Source: Pyropia yezoensis
Lineage: Eukaryota; Rhodophyta; Bangiophyceae; Bangiales; Bangiaceae
Length of the DNA stretch: 64,000 nucleotides
NCBI GenBank assembly: GCA_009829735.1
Contig: CM020618.1
Location: 42,112,878-42,176,877, forward strand
Direction of reading: 5' to 3'
The notes under the pieces are model-generated. The model made no database searches. It saw only the letters and a program-made list of their open reading frames with translations, and was not told the DNA's origin. This document shows positions 40,016 through 49,050 of the stretch, in pieces; the stretch's first letter is position 1, and every line of letters begins with the position of its first letter. Both the position numbers and the translations under genes were made by a program.

Positions 40016-43000
40016 GCTTGCCGCGAGCCTCCTCCCACGCATGGGTATCGTGCAAGAAGTGCTCTTTGACGAGGAGGGGCGGGCTTTCTCCCAACCCCCC
40101 CCCTTCATTCCCGCTGACCCCCCTCCTGCGGCCTCCTGCTGCGCGCCAGACGCCCCTGCGGCGGCTGGCGGCGCCTTCCGACGGTCGCCGGGGGAGAGGG
40201 GTGAGCAAAATGGGGCGCCAAGGTGGGCGGTTTGACTTCTCCGCCGGCGGACACCTGTTCGATGGGGCGCCCGCACCCTCAGGCCCGTCGGGCTGCGCTC
40301 TAGCCACAGTGCCGATACTAGCCGGCACGGGCGTGGGACCCTCTGTCCCTCCCCCCCCATCCACCCCTGCCCGCTGGCAAGAGGCGCCCCCCGAGCGCTC
40401 TTTTGCGGCTGTTGTGGCACGAAAGTCCGTCCCTCCGTGCGCCACGGGCGTCCGGCCATCCGTCGGCGCCGCAGACCGGCGGCGGCGCTTGCAGGCCCGC
40501 AGCCAGTGGCGCCAGGGAGGCTCCCGCGCCTGCCACCGCGCACGTTGCGGGACCTGCAAGACGACCTTAGGAACGCTCTCGGGGTCCACCTGGCGCACGT
40601 TACAGCACCCCGGGCGTCCCGCCTCTGGGGAGGAGTGGACGGATCGATTTTTGTTAGCGCATGGGCGGCCACGGTGGCGGCTGCGGCTACCACAGCGGAG
40701 GCCCGATTGGTGGCGGAGAAGGTGAGCGGCTGGGGGGCGACCCCAAAATTGGCAAGAGGCCCACACGGCCCCTCGACCCTCTTGTAGCATCCCTGGCCCT
40801 GACTTGGCGCCGACCCGGGACTACAACCAGAGGGCACCAGGTGCCAGAACACGCCCGCCGTGTGGTGATGGTTGGCGGCCGTGGCCCGTGCCCGGCACTG
40901 GGATGCGGTGGACTACGCTATCCACACGTGAGAGAGGGATTTCTGATGGGTTTTTGCATACTTGTGAGGGACTTGATTTGAGAGAATTTGAGTGTGAGAT
41001 TAGTGAGTGGGAATAGAATTAGTAGTGATAGTGGCCCCCGACCTGACGAGGTTAGACTCGGGTCGGGGCCACTCGGGGTTAGGGGGGGGCTATCTGGCCA
41101 ACGTGCCGAGGCTCCCCCAGATGCACGTTAAGAGGGACAGCGAGGCGCCCTTGGCCCGCGCCCTCAGGAAAAAGACAACTGCGCGTTTGCTTTCCTCTTC
41201 CCCGTGTGCACTACCGTGCGTATCTGTTTGCTCTGCGAGCAGGCACGTGAGGCAACAGGCATACCATTCTCGTAGTTCCCCTTTCTGTGTTACCTGTCCC
41301 TTTCCCCCGAGGGATATTGACACGTGTCTGAGAGGATCGAGTTTTATACCACACCTCTCTCCCCTCGCGGTCCCGCACCCTCCACCCCCGTGCGCCCTGC
41401 TCTCCCGCGTAATGCTGGAGCAAGAGACGCCGCTGTCGCAGCGAGACATGTCCCTCCCGGCGCAAGCGGTGGCGCGCGCGCGGGTGTTCGAGGGCTTTTC
41501 CCTTCACGGCCGCGCGCGGCTGGCGGCGTGTCAGGGACACGGGGCCAGCATCTGGCTGTCAGCCCTGCCCACCTCAGGCGCGAGGGGCACCTGTAAGGAA
41601 TTCCCCCCTAATCCCATACCTTATACCTAAGGGATGATATCTGGGACCTCTCCTCACAGATCCTGCCGAACCAACTCCTGGCAACATGAATCAATTCTTT
41701 GTATTGTGGGGCATGACGCGGTGTACCTTCCAGACTAAATATGAGTCAGCCGCTGTCTCGCGGTGTCTGCTGGCCGCACGATAGCAGCCATCGACAACTC
41801 ATCATGGCCTGTCGAAAGGCGCCACCGTCAGCACCCATCACGAGCGACATCTGCCACAGCTGGTGAGTCCGTTAGAATGTCCTCGCTGCAGCATGGCAGC
41901 GATGTGACTGGCAAGCCGGCTGGCAGATTCGGTCGACTCGATCGAACCGTGCTTACACGTCTCTCGGACCTTCGGACCGACTGGCGTCTGGGACCGGCTG
42001 GGACGGCGCACTAGGCGCCGCACGCCGGACCCCTTCGTTTGTGGCAAGCTGGGGCTGCACTTCTGTAGTTCGCACGCCCGCCCATGCTTTGTTCTGAGAG
42101 CCATGGTTTGTTTTTGGGCCGTTTTGAGCCTAGCGGCGGCGCAACGGGGAAACGCATGCTTTGGGGCACCTAGGGTGCCCAGACGCGAGTATATAGTGCG
42201 TGTGTGTCGGCGCCACCGAGGGAGACCGGACGGGCAACCACAGAAACAGACCAAAGGCGACCTTAACCCTTTGAACCCCCCTCGATCCCCACCGACGTCG
42301 CGCCGTCTTCTTCCCCAGACCCACCACCGTCACCATCTTCATCCTCTTCCCCGCACCCGTCGCCCTTTTGGCTGGCACGGGTCGCTGACACCATCAAGAG
42401 TACGTTGAGGGCTGCCCAAGTGTAGATGGTTCCTCACAGCACCGCAATGCCGGGTTCTTCCATGCGGGTTGCCACTCGCGTGTGGCTGGGAGTTGCCCCG
42501 CAACCGGATCCCCCCCCGCCCGTATGCCGATGCGGCGCTGACGCCCCCGCCGACGGCCGGCACCTTTTGGCTTTTTCCCTCAGGTCGCACAGCCGTCGGT
42601 TGCAGCTTCACAACCGCATCCTGAACCTGGTGCGGAAGGCGCCGGAGCGGACGCCGATCTGGACGGGTATCAAGCTGGAGCTGGAGCTTGACGCTGCCGC
42701 CCGGGACTCCCGCCGCCCCGACCTTCGGGCGGAGCGGGTGGGGTCGGGCGAGGTTGTGTGGGGGGACGTCTCCGTGGCGTGCCCACTTGCTGTGCGCGAG
42801 GGCGCGCGCGGGACGCGCGCCCCCCTGCACCCGGTGGCTGCGGTGGGACGGGAGGAGATCAAGGAGGACAGATACGCCCCTCTCCTCGCCGCTTCCACCC
42901 CGGCGGCTACCTTCACCCCACTCGTGTGGGAGACCTTTGGCCGCGTGGGACCCGCCACGGCGGACTTCTTACGGGCGGCCTTTGCCGGGCCGGCGCTCGC

Positions 43001-43070
43001 GTCTGCGCGCACCAGCCTGCTACGAGATGTGTCCATCGCGATGGGGCTGTTGGTGGCCAAGGGGGTTTAG
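40016..43070 (+). pseudogene. LINE C-terminal part: zinc-finger-like stretch and restriction-like endonuclease remnant
   Basis: This continues the LINE frame right of Ty3-B (AASLLPRMGIVQEVLFDEEG), then changes frame several times up to about 41090. A LINE-like piece follows at about 41403-41600 (ETPLSQRDMSL, HGRARLAACQGHGAS, LSALPTSG). Some 830 bp without LINE similarity interrupt it. The end is at 42426-43070: RVATRVWLGVAPQPDP, a zinc-finger-like VCRCGA...DGRHLL in which a later Cys seems lost, and an endonuclease-like domain with RRPDLRAER, WGDVSVACPL and EIKEDRYAPLL, fitting PD...D...K of restriction-like endonucleases. It ends in TAG at 43068-43070, then ~140 bp of 3' UTR to the tRNA repeat. 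Confidence 0.6.
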
Positions 43071-43211
43071 GAGGGATATGATAATTGTTTTGAAGTGGAG
43101 GGTGCGCCCGGCGATGGGGAGGCGGGCGCGGGAGAAGTGGAGGTGGGTCTGGCCCGTGTGGGTGAGTGAGGTCGTCCTATGAGTTAGTCAGGGGAGGCCG
43201 GCTCGCGTAGT

Positions 43212-43243
43212 AAACACGTATTCTACCACTAGACCAAAGGTGC
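43212..43243 (-). pseudogene. tRNA-Gly 5' half (truncated at the anticodon)
   Basis: The sequence matches the first 32 bases of the tRNA-Gly at 20392-20361, with the A box intact. It stops exactly before the anticodon. It cannot make a tRNA. The A box without a B box is unlikely to be transcribed well. Confidence 0.8.
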
Positions 43244-43468
43244 TTACAAAGTCGAATTATTTACCATGCACAAGAGAACCTTCATTAGGTAGATACACTG
43301 TATTAATGTTTTCGTTTTTGTGCTCGTGCACGCGCTTCAATCGGCTGCGAGGAATGACCAATCAGACTGACGGCCAGCTCGCCCTCTCTCCAGCATACGC
43401 ATTCATTGCCAACGTTTTTTCACTCCGCAAGGACGGCAGAGGAAGACTACCCGCTTGACGCTGCTTGA
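43212..43468. repeat. Right 257-bp flank repeat of the LINE
   Basis: This is the direct copy of 20361-20617, of the same length. It begins at the base preceding the anticodon position of a tRNA-Gly copy and runs through its upstream region. The minus-strand tRNA half (43243-43212) is 31 of 32 identical to the intact gene, but the 3' half is absent, replaced by LINE 3' sequence. Confidence 0.8.
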
Positions 43469-45532
43469 AAGGTAAGAGACACAGGAGCTGCCGCGGACAG
43501 GTCGACTCCCGTCAAAACTGTCTATTCTTCCGAAGGCCAGGGTACCCTTTCCATCGTTCTCACCCGACTCCGCCAGGTTCCCACGTTCTTTTTGGGCCTG
43601 AAAAGTAAATATGGGTCAGGCGTAAGCTGTTCAGCTGTGCCGGACGCGCACATAAGTCCATTTCGGTCGCCCTCGCTCTCAAGCCGAAGTGGATGAGAGG
43701 CATGATGCGCCGCCCGTTGAACCACCTTGATGGTGAGGGGGCGTCGGAAAATATGAAGTGAATGGCCTCAGCGGCCACACAATTTAAAACGTTGCCCCGC
43801 GGCCACCACCGTCACCGCCACCGCGCGTGCATCAAGCAATAAGCAGACGGGGTGAGAGGGCCGGGAAAGTGAGCCTTGTTAAAGTTTTAGTGTTGAGCTC
43901 GCCCGGCCAGCCAGCGCAGCACTGCTTATCCCCAGTCAAGATGCAAGCCCGATTCTGGCCATATCTTTTGCTTTTTGATGCAAGATCTTGCCCTGCTCGA
44001 CCAGAACAATGCCCTGGTCGCGCAGCGGCTTGCTTGGCTGCTCGATGAATGTATTATCCCCACGACATATCAATGCAAAGAAAACCTTCCCGCCAGACAA
44101 AGAACCCATTGAGAGATAGAAATCGTGAGGCCCTCGGCACAGGGGCACTTTCTATCGGTTGTTGAACCCAGCACTGGCAACAGCTGAAGAAGGGAGATAT
44201 TTTTGTTGACCGTTGCATGACCGCCTGTGAGCTTGTTCTTGATTCTGCCGTGCGAGGGCTTGCGCGGTTCTCAAACTCAATTGAATAAACATTGACCCCA
44301 AGCGTAGCAATGGTCGGTCGCTTCTTTGCGCTTCACGAGAGTCCTCTCCTACTCCGTGCGCTTCCGGCCATACCAAGGGAGGTTGCGACCTACGATCGCC
44401 CAACGCTTCATAGGCAGAAAACAAGAAATGGGTGAAAAAGCGGCGTCTATGATGCCGTGAGAGGGGTCGATGCAGGTTTTATGCTGGTATTTGCTCGATA
44501 ATTTAAGAAAAAAAAAAGATGTTTGACAGGCGATGAGCAGTGCTGCGCAGGCACGCTGTCATGGTGGTCGCCAATCAGTGGGTCAGACGAGCCTGGCCTC
44601 GAGGAGCCGGGGTGAGTGTTGAATTGTAAATCTTCGGCTCCCCGAGCCAGTTACTCGGGTTTTGTGGCGCAGTTGTTTTCTCGCCTCTCAACAAGCCTGT
44701 AGCAGCCACTAATGTTTAGCACTGCCGGTATTGGCGGGGGATGCGGAACGGGTTTGAACGGAAACGCCGTCGGCCTCGCGCTACGTTTCTCGACTGCGCG
44801 GCAGCAGGGCACGGAAGACATGCAAATGGCCGCTCGACTACAGAAGGCATCCGAGAAATTGGTGATCCAGCTCTGCACAGCACGTCTGCAGCGCCTGTGA
44901 CGCCAGCGATGCGTCTCGCATATCTGGTGCGTCAGACATAGAAGTACAGCGCTGGTAGAGCTGCTGGCAATGGCCGCTCGCTGTGTGGAACAGGCTAGGC
45001 GGCGGAGGTTGCTCTCCCAGTGTGGAATAAGTGCTGACCAATAAAGTGGACATGGGAGCGACCGGCCGCAAGAGCGAAAAGAAACAGCTATTTAAGTTGA
45101 GCCAAAGAAGACAGTATTTTATCGCCCGGACGCTCGATAGGGAGCAAGCCAGCCCGACGGAGGCGGCGTGCCCCCTCGTCAAAAATGAGGGCGAAGCAAC
45201 ATGGCGGTCGAGCTACCTAGCGGAGGCCGAACGGCCGATCGCTACCAGCATGGCAAACAATACGAGAGACCTCCAATGCAAGGACAGATGAACAATACAG
45301 GAGAAGAGTAGTCCCCCAAAGGGCGAGCCACAAGAGATCCCAAACCATTAAGGTTGGGACCACTAGTCAGGGGGCCTGCAAGCCATTAAATACCGGAACT
45401 CAGCATGAACGGCGGCTATTCTGCACCCAGGCCACAGTCGAGAAGTCAACAAAATTCAGAGTGTCTATTGTAATGCAGTGCCACGGATTTTGTCTCATGG
45501 CGCTGATAACAACAACAGGCCAATGGTACGTC
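43469..45532. other. AT-richer intergenic DNA
   Basis: Composition drops in GC compared with the rest. Open frames are short (under 115 codons), unsupported and on both strands. There are poly-A tracts near 44506-44517. I see no gene, repeat or RNA here. Confidence 0.5.
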
Positions 45533-46264
45533 TCAGATGGCACAGTACAGGGAACGAGACTGTTCAAAAGCATTGACGGGGAAAAATTCTTCAACTGAAG
45601 ATAACGAAGAAATCAAGTAATGATTTGTAGACGTCACGGCCTCAACAAAAAAAAACGTTATCTCAAAACGGTCTTGGCAACAGTCCTCAGAAGGGCACAA
45701 GCGCAAATGTTTTTCAAGATTCTTGAACCGTTCTTGAAACATTCGGCAGGCGCCCCAGTGTGGTGACATCAGCTGTCTGAAGAGGTTCTCAGCGGGGGGA
45801 CGCCCCCCCTCCCCCCCCAGCAGCAGCAATGGATCGTAGTTGATCAGGCTGGGTCGGTCAATCGGTCGAGGCCTTGTCTTCTGCAAAGTAGTGCTTGATC
45901 TGCGGGCCACCTGCCGTACCGTGAGCGGACACTTGCCGCAGAAGTGGAGATGCCTCGCCAGCAGAGTCCCGTTTAGCTGCTTGTCCTTCGCCAGCTTGTT
46001 ACAATGGCGACACACGGCCTCGACTCCAGGCAGCAAGTCAATTCTCTGCCTCGTGTCACTCGCCCTGCGGCCTGAGCCAATGCTGGGACGCGTGGACGAG
46101 AGCGCTGCGCCTCCAGCATCGTCATCCGCAGCCTCTCTGACCCCCACCGTAGGACCTTCTCCAGCCGCAGCCCTCGCCGACGTGTCGATCAAACCGCAAC
46201 ATCCAATCTCGTTTGAAGCTCGTGCGCCGGCGCCGACCGCAGGGGCTGTCCGAGAGACGATCAT
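45533..46264 (-). CDS. BED-type zinc-finger protein, possible hAT transposase remnant
   Basis: The ORF of 243 codons starts at an ATG at 46264. After a low-complexity N-terminus it has CRHCNKLAKDKQLNGTLLARHLHFC (residues 85-109, only key ligands meant: C85, C88, H105, C109), the spacing of a BED zinc finger. BED fingers bind DNA and are typical of hAT transposases and proteins derived from them. The remaining ~130 residues include a basic stretch (ARRSSTTLQKTRPRP) and a second Cys/His-containing region (HWGACRMFQERFKNLEKHL, CPSEDCC) that could be a second degenerate finger. No hAT catalytic or dimerisation domain is visible. It may be the 5' exon of a larger gene or a fossil. Confidence 0.5.
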   Translation of the reverse strand: MIVSRTAPAVGAGARASNEIGCCGLIDTSARAAAGEGPTVGVREAADDDAGGAALSSTRPSIGSGRRASDTRQRIDLLPGVEAVCRHCNKLAKDKQLNGTLLARHLHFCGKCPLTVRQVARRSSTTLQKTRPRPIDRPSLINYDPLLLLGGEGGRPPAENLFRQLMSPHWGACRMFQERFKNLEKHLRLCPSEDCCQDRFEITFFFVEAVTSTNHYLISSLSSVEEFFPVNAFEQSRSLYCAI

Positions 46265-47214
46265 GCGTCACAACATGACGCAATGTGCACAGAAGGCTCA
46301 CGCGCGAAGGAGACCGCGCAGGGCGTTCTGGGGAGAGGGTGGGCCGGGTCGCGACAGGCTCCACAGGCACGAATCAGATGTCACCCACGGGGTGGAACAG
46401 AGCATGCTCGGCGACGCCGTGGGCAGCAAGCAGCGGCTGAACAGCACTACTCAACACGACTTGCATTCTGTATTTACCTACACTGATAAAATGAACAAGT
46501 AATGATAAAATGAAAATGAAGTCAATTAATGAATGCATTAATGAACGCCGCGACAAAAAATGACTCATTTTTAACAACCCTGCTTGCCTTGGGTACTGCT
46601 CTTGGCAAACTATCTATTTGTCTACTGAAAGCGCGTTTGCGAAAACACCCTTGCCTTTTTATCATCTGGACCTCACTGGGAGGCTACTTCAGGCGTATGC
46701 TACATGTACCGGGTTCGATGGGTGCGCTGCAGCTGTGACTTGATGCCACCGCGTTGGCGCCCGTGTAGCCAGGCTATGGGCGGCGGGGCTGCTCGGAGGG
46801 ACGCGGCCTTCCGGTCGGCGCTCGGCGGACGGGTGGCGGTGGTGCACGCCGCGTCGGCGCTGGCGGGGGGGGGGCGCCTGTGCTTCCGCAGCGTCATGCG
46901 GACGCCCGCGGCGGTAGTAGCTGGAGGTGGGGGAAGAGGGTGGGGGGGGGGCGTCGGGGGGCTGGGCGTGCCCCACCTTGGCACCCACCTGTTTGTCTGA
47001 CGGGGTGGGCGGCCGGGTGGCAGCGGCGGCAGCGGCGGCGGTGGCGGTGGCGGCGGCCCCGTCGGGGGCGGTGGCGGGAGGGCAGGGAGGTGGGGGAGGA
47101 GGGGACGGCGGCGGCCGCGGCGGCAGCGTCGGCGCCGAGGCGGCCACTGACGACGGGGACGCTCCCCCCCCCCCCCCCCTGAAGCCCACACTCCCCACCA
47201 CCTACCTCACCGGC
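46265..47214. other. Transition region, possible upstream exon
   Basis: The first 400 bp are AT-rich and non-coding. From about 46700 GC rises sharply. A plus-strand frame at 46704-47000 with LGGRVAVVHAASALAGGG and LCFRSVMRTPAAVVAG reads like protein and could be an exon of the gene that is open from 46927 in another frame. A GTGGGG after CTGGAG at about 46926 is a possible donor. I cannot settle it. Confidence 0.4.
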
Positions 47215-49050
47215 ATGGACATCCTGGCCGCCGAGGGCGGCGTGGAGCTCCTCACCATCACCATCACCACCCCCGCCGGCCGGCCCGTTGCGAGCGGCTG
47301 CCGCCTGTCCCGGGTGTGCCGCTCGTCGGCCGACGAGGCGCTGCTGCTGCCGGCGTGGGCGGGCCGCCACTCAGGCGCGCTCGCGTTCACGTGTGGGGTG
47401 GACCACGCCCACCTTGTCGACGGCCTGGAGCGGGTGTGGACGGAAACGGCCGCCGCGGATGCACGGCGGGCCGGCTGTGGCGGTGGCCCCGCGTGGGGGG
47501 GGGGCGGGGGCGGCGTGCCCACCACCGGCCTGGACCTCCTCGGGCCGACCATGCCGCGGGATGGGGCGGCCAATGCGTTTCTCGCGACGCTGCTGCCAAA
47601 GCTCCCCGTCATTGACGCCCTCTTTTGGCCGCTGGCGGTAGACGCCGCAGCCGCGGCGGCGGCGGCGATTGGCGCCGTTGCCTGTGCGGCCGTCGGCGGT
47701 GGGGACCCTGGGGGGGGCGGCCTTTCGACGGCGGGGCCCCCGACTGTCGTCCGCCGCCGCTGCTTGTACGCGTCGGCCACGACGATGGCGGGCGCGGCGT
47801 CGCACGGTTCAGGCCTGTGCAATGGCAGCCGCGCGGCGCCAATGTCCCTGCACCCGGGGGTGCTGCTGCCCGAGGTGGTCCGCCACGCGCCGCCGTCGGG
47901 GCTGGTCAAGGCGATTGTTGCACGGCTGCTGCCGCACCGGCTGGACGCCCCCTTGCTAGGCGGTAGCGGCGGCGGCAGCGGCGGCGACGGCGGCGGGCGG
48001 GCGGTCGCCCCCCCCGTGCCCGACCGCGAGTGGCCCCGCGCGCTCTATGGGGGGGACATTCGGCGGGCAGGTGACGGCGCCACTACCTGCTACCGGTCGG
48101 TGGTGACGGCGCCGCGGCGGCTGCCGCCGCCCGACGCCCTCTTCGGCGCCCTTACCCTTTTCGCCTTCAACCGGCTGTCCCGGACGCCGCCGCCGCCGCC
48201 GCCGCCGCCGTGCGTCGTGCCCGTGACGCTGCTGCAGCCGCACGAGGCGGTGGCCGGCGACGGGGTGGGGGGGGGCAGTGGGACACCCGGGAGGCGGGCA
48301 GGGGGCCGGGCGCCACCGGTGGCACGGGCGGCAGCGGCGGCGGCGGCGGCGCCGCCGTCGGCTTTCCGCCCGCCCTCGCAAACGCCGAGGCGCTCATCAC
48401 CGCCCTGCGATGGACACCGCGTCGGCAACGACGGTCTCCCAGCCGCCATCGACGGCGGCCGAGGCGGCAGTGGCGCGACGGCGGCGGCGTCCCGCGCTGC
48501 TCGGCGCGTGCGTGGAGAGGGCACCCTAGCCGCCACCACGGCCGGGAGTGGTCGACGAGTGGGCGACGCCAGCCTCCCCTTAACGGACGCGGAGTCAGGC
48601 AGCCCACACCCACATATGCCACCACCATCACCGCTGCCCCCGCCACCGCCGCTGACGAGGGGCGGCGCCGGCGTGGCACCGCAGCCCGCGGCAACGGCCG
48701 CCTCAGTCCGCCGTGCGCTGCGCATGCACGCAGTAAGGCTAGGCGCCGGCCCATACACCGGCGCGCGGGGGGCCCAGCCAGCCGCCGCGCCGCCACCCTC
48801 GCTGCCGTCGCAGCCGTCGCCGTCGACCAGTACGGATGGCGCGACCGCCACAGCCGCCGCGGTGGGGGTCATCACCGTTGACCGCCCCCGCATGGCCGCC
48901 GCCGCCGACGAAGACGACATCGCTGCGCTGGCCGACCGCGGCCTCAACAGACGGGCGGCCGAGCGTGCCACGGCGGGCGGGGAGGAAGCGCGACGACGCC
49001 GCGGCCGCCGCGGCCGGCGCCGGCGACCACGGGGGCGCCGCCGCCGCTGA
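47215..49050 (+). CDS. Hypothetical protein, folded N-terminal half and low-complexity tail
   Basis: The frame is open from 46927, and its first ATG is at 47215 (MDILAAEGGVELLTITI). Residues 1 to about 320 have normal amino-acid variety: SRVCRSSADEALLLPAW, GALAFTCGVDHAHLVDGLE, NAFLATLLPKLPVIDALFW, RRRCLYASATTMAG, GVLLPEVVRHAPPSGLVK, RALYGGDIRRAGDG and DALFGALTLFAFNRLSR. I recognise no family. After about residue 330 it becomes Pro/Ala/Arg-rich and ends in Arg repeats. In other plus frames pieces such as GFPPALANAEALITALRW (near 48360) look more protein-like, so a frame change or intron around 48250-48360 is likely and the true C-terminus is uncertain. Confidence 0.5.
   Translation: MDILAAEGGVELLTITITTPAGRPVASGCRLSRVCRSSADEALLLPAWAGRHSGALAFTCGVDHAHLVDGLERVWTETAAADARRAGCGGGPAWGGGGGGVPTTGLDLLGPTMPRDGAANAFLATLLPKLPVIDALFWPLAVDAAAAAAAAIGAVACAAVGGGDPGGGGLSTAGPPTVVRRRCLYASATTMAGAASHGSGLCNGSRAAPMSLHPGVLLPEVVRHAPPSGLVKAIVARLLPHRLDAPLLGGSGGGSGGDGGGRAVAPPVPDREWPRALYGGDIRRAGDGATTCYRSVVTAPRRLPPPDALFGALTLFAFNRLSRTPPPPPPPPCVVPVTLLQPHEAVAGDGVGGGSGTPGRRAGGRAPPVARAAAAAAAAPPSAFRPPSQTPRRSSPPCDGHRVGNDGLPAAIDGGRGGSGATAAASRAARRVRGEGTLAATTAGSGRRVGDASLPLTDAESGSPHPHMPPPSPLPPPPPLTRGGAGVAPQPAATAASVRRALRMHAVRLGAGPYTGARGAQPAAAPPPSLPSQPSPSTSTDGATATAAAVGVITVDRPRMAAAADEDDIAALADRGLNRRAAERATAGGEEARRRRGRRGRRRRPRGRRRR

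Larger units (their letters stand above)
20618..43211 (+). mobile_element. 5'-truncated LINE with restriction-like endonuclease, interrupted by Ty3-B
   Basis: LINE pieces occur at 20618-22766 and 40016-43211. Removing Ty3-B (22767-40015) and one copy of the GCTTG target duplication rejoins a single open frame across the junction (ALA-rich helix before, AASLLPRMG after). The left piece holds reverse transcriptase. The right piece ends with a CxC...H zinc-finger-like stretch and a PD-(D/E)xK endonuclease-like domain, as in R2-type LINEs. There is no full N-terminus. The left edge starts inside coding sequence, so the copy is 5'-truncated. A stop, frameshifts and replaced catalytic residues show it is dead. 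Both ends abut copies of a tRNA-Gly upstream region. Confidence 0.7.

Noticed and set aside
40783-41090. Solo LTR beginning TGTAGCATCC inside the LINE
   Set aside because: I could not find a matching end or target duplication.
43212-43243. Second tRNA-Gly gene
   Set aside because: Only the 5' half up to the anticodon exists; the anticodon, T arm and 3' acceptor are missing.
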